The translations under genes and the position numbers were made by a program. The notes beneath the pieces are model-generated. The model saw only the letters and a program-made list of their open reading frames with translations. It was not told the origin of the DNA and searched no databases. Shown here one piece after another: positions 7,712 to 16,088 of a stretch of 54,269 bases of DNA. The stretch lies in contig CAYZGR010000015.1 in assembly GCA_964478125.1 (NCBI GenBank), forward strand, positions 1 through 54,269. Reading direction: 5' to 3'. Source of the stretch: FW021-bin31 sp964478125. Lineage in GTDB: Bacteria > Bacteroidota > Bacteroidia > Chitinophagales > Chitinophagaceae. The first letter of the stretch is position 1. Every line of letters starts with the position of its first letter.

Positions 7712-10366
7712 ATGAGATATCTGCTTTTCCTCCTTCTATTATTGGTTATTTTTAGCAGCTGCCAAGATGCGAATCTGCCGCCGGGAACGGATCAAATACT
7801 AACCAAAAAATGGGAAATACAATCTTCTTCGTCCGTAAAAGTTCCAGACTCCTCTGTGGCCATGAGCTCTTATCAAACCCAAAACTGGTATCCCGCACTT
7901 GTTCCCGGAACTGTTTTAGGATCTTTAGTAGCTGATAGTGTATTTACCGATGTTTTTTTTGACAGAAATCTTGAGAAAATTCCCGACAGCCTGTTCAACG
8001 TACCCTGGTGGTATCGCACCACTTTCAACGTAGGAGAAAATAATAGAGGGGCCTATTATCACTTGCGCCTCAACGGCATCAGTTACAGGGCAGATATCTG
8101 GCTCAATGGCCATAAGGTAGCCTCAAGAGATACGCTAGCCGGCAGCTTCAGGCAATTTTTCATTAATATTACCCCCTATATAAAGTCAGGTAAAAATATA
8201 CTGGCGTTAAAAGTATGGCATGCCAAAAAAGGAGATTTGAACATCGGGTTCGTAGATTGGAATCCTGAGCCCGCAGATCATCACATGGGAATATGGAGAA
8301 ATATCCATCTTTTGATATCCGGTCCGGTTTCAATAAACCGGCCTTTCGTCCAGACTGATGTAGATACCGTAACCCTGGATCATGCAGACCTCACGATCAG
8401 CGTCCGCTTGCAAAACCATTCCGATAATGAAGTAAAAGGTATTTTAAGAGGGTCAATTGATTCCGATATTTCCCTATCCCGGCAGGTAACACTTGCCCCT
8501 CACCAACAGAAGACAATCACTTTTTCACCTGAATCTTACCCTGATCTGAGCATCAATCATCCTAAGCTCTGGTGGACACACACATTGGGTAAGCCTAATC
8601 TATATCCACTGCACCTGGAGTTTGAGGTCAATCACCAACTAAGCGATAGCCTTTCTTTAAGATTTGGGATTCGCTCTGTTTCCGGTTATATGACCCAAAC
8701 GGGTTTTCGCGGCTATAAGCTCAATGGACGAAAAATTCTTATAAAGGGCGGAGGATGGACAGATCCGATGCTACTCAATGCAACACCCGCGTATGAAAAA
8801 GCAGGTATAGACTATGCAGTCCATATGAATCTAAATGCTTTGCGAATGGAGGGTTTCTGGGGTATGAACCAGCATATTTACGACTTATGTGATCAAGAAG
8901 GAATCCTGATTATGGCAGGATTTAGTTGCCAATGGGAATGGGCCAATTTAATGCACGTCCCCGATGATCAGCATGGTACTATAAACACGCCTGAAAAAAT
9001 GCGATTGGCTGCAAATTGTTGGCGTGACCAGATCCTATGGTTACGCAACCATCCCAGTATTTTTCTCTGGCTTTACGGGAGTGATAAATGGCCGCGGCCC
9101 GAATTGGAGAAAAAATATATTGCTGTATTAAACAAGATTGATCCTACACGCCCTTATGCACAATCAGCCAAGGAACACGTGAGCCGGGTAACCGGGCCTA
9201 CCGGAATGAAAATGAGAGGACCCTATGATTATGTTCCTCCGGACTACTGGTATGTGGATTCATCTTATGGCGGCGCCTTTGGATTTAATACCGAAACAGG
9301 ACCGGGACCTGAAATTCCTGTTTTAGAGAGTTTGAAAAAGATGATCCCTGCCGATTCCTTATGGCCGATCAGCGATTCGTGGCTTTACCATGCCGCCAGA
9401 GGTAAATTTCACAACCTGACCGCTTATAACAATGCCATGGACCAACGACTCGGAAAACCAACCGACCTAAAAGACTATCTGCGAAAGGCACAATATATGA
9501 ATTATGAAGGGATGCGTGCCCTGTATGAGGCCTTTGAATCCAATCGTTTTAAAGCAACGGGCATTATCCAATGGATGTATAACTCCTCCTGGCCCAAGCT
9601 CTGGTGGCAGCTTTATGATTATTACCTGATGCCTACCGGTGCGTTTTACGGGGCAAGAAAGGCGAATGAGCCCCTTCATATTTCTTATAATTATGGAAAT
9701 CATCAGGTGGAGGTAATGAACAATACGCGACAACCGACCGGGCCGCTTTCTGCAAAGGCCACTATCTATTCCTTTCAGCCGCCTGCAAAACAGGATACGA
9801 TCAACGGCTTTCAAAAACAATGGCAAAAAATAGCAGAGGTCCACTCGCTGAAAGAACAACGGACCCAAACTTTATTTCAAATACCGGATAACCTCCCTCT
9901 CAGTAAAACATGGTTTCTGGATTTACAACTTTTCGATCAAGAACACCATGTGTTGAGTACCAATTTGTATGCCTTATCTACTCAAAAAGACCTATTGGAG
10001 GAACATAAAAGTACCTGGTACATCACCCCACAATCACAATATGCAGACCTGACGAATCTGCAACAATTGCCCCCCGTAAAGCTAAAAACGGAAACCAAAA
10101 TAAAAGAAAGAGACAACAATACTTATGTTTATATTACCGTAAAAAACCCGACTGATCATCTGGCTTTTATGATACATCTCAATTTAATAAAAAAGAAAAG
10201 CCGGGCTTCTGTAACTCCTATTTTCTGGAGTGAAAATTACTTTTCTCTTTTACCGGGAGAAGAGCGGAAAATAAAAGTATATTATCACACGGCTGACCTG
10301 GGAGGAGAAGATCCCGTCCTTAAAATTAGCGGATGGAATATTGAAAAGCAAACCAGTCAATATTGA
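7712..10366 (+). CDS. GH2 exo-beta-D-glucosaminidase-like lipoprotein
   Basis: 884 aa. The signal ends in lipobox FSSC with Cys17, so this is an envelope lipoprotein. A jelly-roll sugar-binding domain (about 30-210) holds NVPWWYRTTF and LNGISYRADIWLNGH. Ig-like domains and a TIM barrel follow. The acid/base lies in WLYGSDKWP as Asp458 and the nucleophile in GFNTETGPGPEIP as Glu528. The Asp in place of Glu and the 70-residue spacing match the exo-glucosaminidase branch of GH2 (CsxA type), which removes GlcN from chitosan ends. A mannosidase-like specificity cannot be excluded. Its 3' end overlaps the convergent E1 gene by 10 bp. Confidence 0.85.
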   Translation: MRYLLFLLLLLVIFSSCQDANLPPGTDQILTKKWEIQSSSSVKVPDSSVAMSSYQTQNWYPALVPGTVLGSLVADSVFTDVFFDRNLEKIPDSLFNVPWWYRTTFNVGENNRGAYYHLRLNGISYRADIWLNGHKVASRDTLAGSFRQFFINITPYIKSGKNILALKVWHAKKGDLNIGFVDWNPEPADHHMGIWRNIHLLISGPVSINRPFVQTDVDTVTLDHADLTISVRLQNHSDNEVKGILRGSIDSDISLSRQVTLAPHQQKTITFSPESYPDLSINHPKLWWTHTLGKPNLYPLHLEFEVNHQLSDSLSLRFGIRSVSGYMTQTGFRGYKLNGRKILIKGGGWTDPMLLNATPAYEKAGIDYAVHMNLNALRMEGFWGMNQHIYDLCDQEGILIMAGFSCQWEWANLMHVPDDQHGTINTPEKMRLAANCWRDQILWLRNHPSIFLWLYGSDKWPRPELEKKYIAVLNKIDPTRPYAQSAKEHVSRVTGPTGMKMRGPYDYVPPDYWYVDSSYGGAFGFNTETGPGPEIPVLESLKKMIPADSLWPISDSWLYHAARGKFHNLTAYNNAMDQRLGKPTDLKDYLRKAQYMNYEGMRALYEAFESNRFKATGIIQWMYNSSWPKLWWQLYDYYLMPTGAFYGARKANEPLHISYNYGNHQVEVMNNTRQPTGPLSAKATIYSFQPPAKQDTINGFQKQWQKIAEVHSLKEQRTQTLFQIPDNLPLSKTWFLDLQLFDQEHHVLSTNLYALSTQKDLLEEHKSTWYITPQSQYADLTNLQQLPPVKLKTETKIKERDNNTYVYITVKNPTDHLAFMIHLNLIKKKSRASVTPIFWSENYFSLLPGEERKIKVYYHTADLGGEDPVLKISGWNIEKQTSQY

Positions 10367-12330
10367 AGCAATTGTTGCATTTTTGCATCTAATCGATGCA
10401 GCGCCAGAAACTGTCTTTCCAGGGAGGCAGCAAAAGGAACCGGGGTATCCAGGCTCCCACACCGGGTTACCGGGGCATCCAGATATTCAAAACAATGTTC
10501 GCTGATCCATGCCGAAACCTCCCCTCCTATCCCGCCGGTAAGCGTATCTTCATGTAATATCAGGACCTTTCCGGTCTCCCGTACGACTTTTCTTATAGCT
10601 TCATGATCCAATGGGAGTAAAGATCGCAGATCCAAAATGGCGAGGCTGAGTTCCGGATGCTTTTCAACATAATCTGTAGCCCACTTTACCCCTAATCCAT
10701 AAGTGATTATAGAAGCATCTTCACCTGATCTAACTCTCCGGGCCTTGCCCATCGGTGTGATAAAATAGCCTTCAGGCACTTTGCCATTCAGGCTCCTGTA
10801 CAGCGCCTTGTGTTCAAAATACAGCACGGGATTGGGATCTTCTATTGCTGCAAGCAATAATCCTTTGGCATCTTCAGGGGTAGAAGGATATACCACTTTA
10901 AGACCCGGCGTATGCGTAAACCAAGCCTCGTTGGTTTGAGAATGAAACGGACCCGCTCCCACGCTTCCTCCTGTAGGCATTCTAATAACCACATCTGCAT
11001 TCTGAGACCAGCGATAGTGGATTTTAGCAAGGTTATTGATAATCTGGTTCAATCCATTGGTCACAAAATCTGCAAATTGCATTTCCACCACACTCTTGAA
11101 TCCGCCTAATGAAAGGCCAAGTCCCGTCCCCAGTACAGCACTCTCACAGATTGGCGTATTGCGAACCCTTTCTTTGCCAAATTGTTCTACGAAACCTTTA
11201 GTTACTTTAAAGGCACCTCCGTACCCGGCAATATCCTGTCCCATTAATATCAGGTTATCATGCTTTTCCATTGCCAATTGTAAAGCATCAGAAATGGCAT
11301 TGATAAATCTCATTTCTTTACACCGCTTGCTTTTATCTCGAAAATCCTTTTCAATACCCCTACCTACCGGAGCATAAACATCCTCTAATTCATTTTTTGC
11401 TATAGGATGCCTTATGCTTCTTATTGAAGCATGCCTTATTTCCACGTCGATCTTTTCTTTTAGTTCTGATTCTATTTTGCTACAGTCCTCTTCTGAAGCA
11501 ATATTTCTTTGAATCAGTGCGGTTCTAAAATTCTTTATGGGATCTTTCTGTCTCCATTCTTCAAAAAGATGTTGAGGAACATATTTTGTTCCGCTCGCTT
11601 CTTCATGTCCACGCATTCGGAAAGTCATACATTCAACGATCACGGGGCTCTGTCTCAGGATCACTTTTTCTCTTACGGATCGAATCGTCTGATAAACGTC
11701 CAATATATTATTTCCATCAATAGTATATCCCTCTATTCCATAGCCTGATGCATGATCGGCCAAATGTTTGCAATGATATTGTTCACTAACAGGAGTACTC
11801 AGGCCAAATCCATTGTTCTCAATTAAAAAGATTACCGGTAAATACCATACGGAGGCCAAATTTAAAGCTTCATGAAATTCGCCCTCGCTCGTCCCTCCTT
11901 CTCCTGTAAAAACCAATACTCCTTTTCTCTTCCCTCCTAACTTAGAAGCGAGTGCCAATCCATCAGCCACCGAAAGTTGCGCGCCAAGATGTGATATCAT
12001 GCCGCAGATATGATGTGCACGACTGCCAAAATGAAAAGATCGATCCCTCCCTTTGGTAAAGCCTTCTTCATCTCCCCGCCATTGTTTAAACAACCTCGAT
12101 AAGGGGATACCGCGGGAAGTAAAGACGCCAAGGTTCCGATGCATAGGGAGGATCCATTCGTCTTTCTGCAGCGCTTCGGTTGCGCCTACCGCAATCGCTT
12201 CTTGTCCGATCCCGCTAAACCATTTTGAAATTTTTCCCTGACGGAGCAGATGGAGCATTTTTTCTTCAACTAATCTGGGATAAATCAGCTTGCGGTATAA
12301 ATTGATCAAAAAGTCTTCCTCCCATTCCAT
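10357..12330 (-). CDS. Fused E1 alpha/beta 2-oxoacid dehydrogenase (TPP)
   Basis: 657 aa. Residues about 1-330 are the E1 alpha half: the TPP motif opens with GEGGTSEGEFHEA (143-155) and closes with ENNGFG (171-176). Residues about 340-657 are the E1 beta half, with MGQDIAGYGGAFKVT, FADFVTNGLNQI and LPLDHEAIRKVVRETGK. The enzyme would decarboxylate a branched-chain 2-oxoacid (or pyruvate) and acylate the lipoyl group of E2. Fused E1 alpha/beta is frequent in Bacteroidota. No E2 or E3 gene is present here, so those subunits must be elsewhere. It starts 15 nt after ade, suggesting the last position in the WYL-ade operon. The substrate call is family-level only. Confidence 0.88.
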   Translation of the reverse strand: MEWEEDFLINLYRKLIYPRLVEEKMLHLLRQGKISKWFSGIGQEAIAVGATEALQKDEWILPMHRNLGVFTSRGIPLSRLFKQWRGDEEGFTKGRDRSFHFGSRAHHICGMISHLGAQLSVADGLALASKLGGKRKGVLVFTGEGGTSEGEFHEALNLASVWYLPVIFLIENNGFGLSTPVSEQYHCKHLADHASGYGIEGYTIDGNNILDVYQTIRSVREKVILRQSPVIVECMTFRMRGHEEASGTKYVPQHLFEEWRQKDPIKNFRTALIQRNIASEEDCSKIESELKEKIDVEIRHASIRSIRHPIAKNELEDVYAPVGRGIEKDFRDKSKRCKEMRFINAISDALQLAMEKHDNLILMGQDIAGYGGAFKVTKGFVEQFGKERVRNTPICESAVLGTGLGLSLGGFKSVVEMQFADFVTNGLNQIINNLAKIHYRWSQNADVVIRMPTGGSVGAGPFHSQTNEAWFTHTPGLKVVYPSTPEDAKGLLLAAIEDPNPVLYFEHKALYRSLNGKVPEGYFITPMGKARRVRSGEDASIITYGLGVKWATDYVEKHPELSLAILDLRSLLPLDHEAIRKVVRETGKVLILHEDTLTGGIGGEVSAWISEHCFEYLDAPVTRCGSLDTPVPFAASLERQFLALHRLDAKMQQLLQY

Positions 12331-12345
12331 AACCGACTTTTATAA

Positions 12346-14007
12346 TTATTCTTTTACAGAAACAAACGCAAACGTTTTTCCGTCAAAGAGTCCTTTATCA
12401 CTCAACTTAAGATGGGGAATAACCAGCAGGGCCATAAAGGAAAGCGTCATAAAAGGAGCGTTCAGTGTGCTACCCATTTCTTTTGCCATTTCACTTAGTT
12501 CAAGATATCTTTCGGCTACCCAGTACCCATTTTCGTTACTCATTAAACCGGCTACCGGCAATGGAAGTATTTCTTCCCGCTGTCCGTCTATAGCGCAAAT
12601 TCCGCCTTGATGTTCGATAACCAAATTCACGGCCCTGCATAAAGATGCATCATCTGTACCTACCGCAATGATATTATGACTGTCATGTGCAACAGAAGAA
12701 GCAATTGCCCCCGCCCTCATCCCGAAATTTTTAATAAATGCCACTGCAGGGTGGCTCTCTTTATAACGATTAACCACCGTAATCTTTAGAATATCCTGTC
12801 CCAGATCGGGCATTATGAAACCATCCCGGATCGGAAGCGTCTTTTTTAAACTATTGGTCACAAGCTCGCCGTCTAATGCCTCAATTACGTTTACCCGTTG
12901 ATTTTCCGGACCGGCAGCAATGGCGAAATCCTCCGCCTGTTTTAAAGTGCAATTAAAGCGGTTTACTTTTGAAACAGGAAAAGAAGTCATACAGGTTTTC
13001 CCCTTATCGGCAATCTTTTCCCCATCGATGAATGTCGCTAAAACATTAAAGTCTTCCAGATCGGACACGAGTATAAAATCTGCACGGTTTCCCTCCTGCA
13101 ACAATCCTACAGGAAGATTGTAATGTATAACCGGATTAAGGCAAGCCGCCTTTAAAACATTGAACAGAGGGATCCCTCTCTTTACAGCCCGGCTGACCAG
13201 GAGGTTAATGTGTCCATTTACAAGTTCGTCGGGATGCTTATCATCGCTACAAAACATTATTTCATCAGGATGATCCCGTAAAAGGTCAATCAATGCATCA
13301 AAGTTACGCGCGGCGCTTCCTTCCCGGATGAGTATTTTCATACCATATTTTAACTTGTCCAGCGCCTCTTCCCGCGAGGCACATTCATGATCCGTACTTA
13401 TGGAAACCCGTCCCGGCTTTCCCGCCCCGGCATATAATTCAGCTTCTTTCCCTCTCACCCCCGGAGCATGTCCATCAACCGGCTTTCCGATTTCCAGAGC
13501 CGACTCAATTTTTTTAATGATCTGGTCATCCCCTTTTAATACTGCAGGATAGTTCATCACTTCCGATAAATAAAAAATATCATCTCTCTTTAATAGCAAA
13601 GCAACATCTTGAGCATTTAACTCGGCCCCGGCCGTTTCAAAAGGAGTGGCAGGGACACATGACGGCGCCCCAAAGAAAAATTTAAACGGTACCTTTTTCC
13701 CATTTTCCACCATAAACGTTACTCCTTCTACTCCCATTACATTTGCTATCTCATGAGGATCGGAAACAGTGGCAATAGTCCCATGCACACTGGCAAGCCT
13801 GGCAAACTCAGTGGGAACCAGCATAGCGCTTTCAATATGGACATGTGCATCTATAAAACCCGGTAACATAAAAGGCAGCGTAGGATCAATCTCCCGGCCG
13901 GATGGGTTAATGGATCCGATCTTATTGTTGTCTATATGTATCAAGGCCGGATATATGGTTTCCTTAAAAATATCCACATAATTCACCGAAAGACTGAAGG
14001 TACTCAT
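12346..14007 (-). CDS. ade: Adenine deaminase
   Basis: 553 aa from ATG 14007-14005; an upstream in-frame TTG at 14013 is a weaker alternative. It hydrolyses adenine to hypoxanthine and ammonia in purine salvage, using the amidohydrolase barrel. Visible motifs are the metal-binding PGFIDAHVHIES, VDGHAPGVRG, STDHECASREEA and CSDDKHPDEL, followed by the adenine-deaminase C-terminal domain with VAHDSHNIIAVG. Length and motif order are typical. It is preceded by a WYL regulator (13 nt) and followed by E1 alpha/beta (15 nt), which suggests cotranscription with both. It is strictly a nucleobase enzyme; the link to the E1 gene is unexplained. Confidence 0.95.
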   Translation of the reverse strand: MSTFSLSVNYVDIFKETIYPALIHIDNNKIGSINPSGREIDPTLPFMLPGFIDAHVHIESAMLVPTEFARLASVHGTIATVSDPHEIANVMGVEGVTFMVENGKKVPFKFFFGAPSCVPATPFETAGAELNAQDVALLLKRDDIFYLSEVMNYPAVLKGDDQIIKKIESALEIGKPVDGHAPGVRGKEAELYAGAGKPGRVSISTDHECASREEALDKLKYGMKILIREGSAARNFDALIDLLRDHPDEIMFCSDDKHPDELVNGHINLLVSRAVKRGIPLFNVLKAACLNPVIHYNLPVGLLQEGNRADFILVSDLEDFNVLATFIDGEKIADKGKTCMTSFPVSKVNRFNCTLKQAEDFAIAAGPENQRVNVIEALDGELVTNSLKKTLPIRDGFIMPDLGQDILKITVVNRYKESHPAVAFIKNFGMRAGAIASSVAHDSHNIIAVGTDDASLCRAVNLVIEHQGGICAIDGQREEILPLPVAGLMSNENGYWVAERYLELSEMAKEMGSTLNAPFMTLSFMALLVIPHLKLSDKGLFDGKTFAFVSVKE

Positions 14008-14020
14008 AAGCAATTAGCAG

Positions 14021-15031
14021 TTATTGATCTCTATACAAACTTACTATTTTTTTTGCTTCTCCGGCTATGGTATCTCTTAATAATCGCGGATATAAAACTT
14101 CCACATCGGCGCCATACCCCAACAGGGTCATGATCAGCTCAGGATTGATTGTCAGAAACAACGTCACCTGTACTGCCTCATCATCATCCTTAACTACTTT
14201 TTGAGAATGATGCAATGGCTGTGTTTTTATATATTTTCCCATTCGGGGAGAAAAAGAAAGTAAAATTTTGAACGGCTTCTCATCGGGCACCGTGATACCT
14301 ATGGTATGTTTAAAATATTCCGCATCATCAAAATGGCGCGCATCAAAATGGTCATAGGTAGGCCAGATATCCAATATCCGGTCCAATCCGAAAGTTCGCA
14401 AACCCGGCCGGGCGCCTTTTAAACTCCGGGCAAAGACATAAAAGCGATGATTGTACTCTCTCAAATGATAGGGCTCAATGCGATACTCCTTTGGTTTGTT
14501 CCGGTCAAAAGATTGATAACGGATCCGTAAAATTTCCCGGTTTTGTATGGCACCGGCTATCTCAGGGAGCCATTCCAATCCCTTAAATCGAGTGGGAGTA
14601 TCCAGATGAATCAATCCTTCCTCTTCCAGCCTTTTACGATTGATGCTTACCGAATCTGCAATCTTTAAGATAGCGTCTTCAAATTGCCTGATTATGGAAA
14701 GGTTATGAAACTGCCTCAAGATACCGATAGCTATTTCCAATCCCTGCAATTCATATTCTGTTACAGGGATATTATTGATAGAATAACCCTCCTCTGAATA
14801 ATAATATCCTTTATGATAAGTATCATATACGATAGGTGCATAGTATCCCAGGTCCGGATCTTCCCTCATGGCTTTCAGATCCAATAGAATGGTCCGTCTG
14901 GAAATGGCTTTCTCTAATTTTTCCGAGACATAACGGATAAGTTCTTCCAAAGCAGGATACGGCAGCATGTTGTTTCGCAGCCGCTGATCAATAAGTTTGT
15001 ACCGGGAAACTGCATCTTTGTTGAGCGGCAT
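14021..15031 (-). CDS. WYL-domain transcriptional regulator
   Basis: 336 aa from ATG 15031-15029; the longer frame starting at TTG 15067 would overlap the upstream gene. An N-terminal winged HTH (about 1-60) has a recognition helix in AISRRTILLDLKAMR. The WYL domain occupies about 140-230 with ILRIRYQSFDRN, RIEPYHLREYNHRFYVFA and RTFGLDRILDI. A C-terminal WCX extension follows, ending PRLLRDTIAGEAKKIVSLY. WYL proteins bind DNA and sense nucleic acids or small ligands. It sits second in a tight minus-strand unit (85-aa gene, this gene, ade, E1). A perfect palindrome upstream of the unit is the likely operator (inference). Confidence 0.9.
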   Translation of the reverse strand: MPLNKDAVSRYKLIDQRLRNNMLPYPALEELIRYVSEKLEKAISRRTILLDLKAMREDPDLGYYAPIVYDTYHKGYYYSEEGYSINNIPVTEYELQGLEIAIGILRQFHNLSIIRQFEDAILKIADSVSINRKRLEEEGLIHLDTPTRFKGLEWLPEIAGAIQNREILRIRYQSFDRNKPKEYRIEPYHLREYNHRFYVFARSLKGARPGLRTFGLDRILDIWPTYDHFDARHFDDAEYFKHTIGITVPDEKPFKILLSFSPRMGKYIKTQPLHHSQKVVKDDDEAVQVTLFLTINPELIMTLLGYGADVEVLYPRLLRDTIAGEAKKIVSLYRDQ

Positions 15032-15038
15032 AAGGAGT

Positions 15039-15296
15039 TTAATATGAATAGGGGAAAACCGGGTCAAAAGTCAGGGTCTTCTCATCGCTATCAAGAATCA
15101 TTCTCCTGTCCCGCAGTTTTTGAATAAAACGGGAAAACCTTGCACGAGGGAAATGTGTATAATAGGTATTTCGAATATAATTCAACAAATCTTCTCTTCC
15201 TATCTGAGGCATAATATGCAAATCTCCCCTGGAATAGGTTCCCAAATGATCGCTTAGATAGTCTTTTGTAGCTTGTATAAATTTTTCAAAGTTCAT
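15039..15296 (-). CDS. Unknown 85-aa protein upstream of WYL regulator
   Basis: 85 aa starting MNFEKFIQATKDYLSDHL and ending LTFDPVFPYSY. It is rich in aromatic and basic residues, with no signal peptide, Cys pair or membrane segment. The region FPRARFSRFIQKLRDRRMI looks like a basic helix that could bind nucleic acid. The stop is 7 nt from the WYL start, so the two are surely cotranscribed and may act together. A perfect TACATTTG box ends 7 nt before the ATG. I do not recognise the family. It could be a detached extra wing or HTH of the regulator. Confidence 0.7.
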   Translation of the reverse strand: MNFEKFIQATKDYLSDHLGTYSRGDLHIMPQIGREDLLNYIRNTYYTHFPRARFSRFIQKLRDRRMILDSDEKTLTFDPVFPYSY

Positions 15297-15303
15297 AATA
15301 AAT

Positions 15304-15311
15304 CAAATGTA
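15304..15311 (-). promoter_or_regulatory. -7 box for the 85-aa/WYL/ade/E1 unit
   Basis: The minus strand reads TACATTTG at 15311-15304, a perfect TAnnTTTG. The ATG of the 85-aa gene is 7 nt downstream. No clear TTG was found 19-23 nt upstream. Confidence 0.5.
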
Positions 15312-15363
15312 CAAATTAAAATTGAGTTTAGATTTTATAGCTTTTTTTTAACCTTCAGTTAAC

Positions 15364-15382
15364 AGTGCAAATAGGTTGCACT
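15364..15382. promoter_or_regulatory. Perfect palindrome, candidate WYL operator
   Basis: AGTGCAA (15364-15370), a 5-nt spacer, then TTGCACT (15376-15382): 7-bp perfect inverted arms between the divergent WYL unit and the gene at 15423. It lies just upstream of a near-consensus CATCTTTG (15392-15399) that would drive the plus-strand gene, a good position for an operator. Confidence 0.6.
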
Positions 15383-15422
15383 CCCGTTCTCCATCTTTGT
15401 ATGACAATAAAACAAAAAAGCC

Positions 15423-16025
15423 ATGCAAAAGTTAAACAGCCCAATCAAAAAAACGGATCATATCGGGATTAATCGCATTCTCTTTGATGAATCTGCAAGG
15501 GTTACTTTACAGGGATTCAGTATAGCTGCCGGCAGACAAAAACCCATGAATTACTTCATCAACTTCGATCCGTTCAATAAGCTATTGCGCCTCTCCGGCA
15601 AGGACGGAGATGATATTCAGATGCTGGTAGTAGAAAAACTGGAGAAAGGGATCGGGAATCCTTCAACCATTGATCTTAAAATGCAGTTGGGCTATCCGGT
15701 TCTTTTAAATCACTGTATATTGGAAATGAGTGCCATATGGACTAAGGATCTTTCGGGAGCATGGATTGAAGATAAAAAATACATGAGTATAGATGCCGTT
15801 TATCCTTTGGCAAAAAAAAGAAGGCAGACCATTGCTCTTCAAACCAGATATCGTCAAACGTTGGTGGAATGCGAAGAAATGCTGGCCGGGTGTTATGATC
15901 TTTATCTTGGCTACCTGGAATTAGAAATTGATGAAGATACGGCATTGAGAATGGCAGAACTGGAAGATGACCTGAAGTTTAAAATAGCTTATAATGCCTG
16001 GAAAATGAACCAAACATCCATGTGA
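15423..16025 (+). CDS. Unknown protein divergent from the WYL unit
   Basis: 200 aa, no signal peptide or membrane helix. An N-terminal half rich in beta-prone stretches (NYFINFDPFNKLLRLSG, DIQMLVVEKL) is followed by a helical, acidic C-terminal half (LGYLELEIDEDTALRMAELE). Residues 126-146 are basic (PLAKKRRQTIALQTRYR). I do not recognise the family. It is transcribed away from the WYL operon, with a shared 126-bp spacer carrying a 19-bp palindrome, so it is a plausible regulatory target or partner. The start ATG 15423 lies 23 nt after a one-mismatch -7 box. Confidence 0.75.
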   Translation: MQKLNSPIKKTDHIGINRILFDESARVTLQGFSIAAGRQKPMNYFINFDPFNKLLRLSGKDGDDIQMLVVEKLEKGIGNPSTIDLKMQLGYPVLLNHCILEMSAIWTKDLSGAWIEDKKYMSIDAVYPLAKKRRQTIALQTRYRQTLVECEEMLAGCYDLYLGYLELEIDEDTALRMAELEDDLKFKIAYNAWKMNQTSM

Positions 16026-16088
16026 TCTAAAAGACAGGCGGTACTTTTGAGGTTTATGCCCTACTTTTGAACCTGTTATTTACGGTAT

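Noticed and set aside
9467..9868. Minus-strand ORF inside the GH2 gene
   Set aside because: Antisense to well-conserved GH2 sequence, Arg/Leu-rich as expected from a shadow frame.
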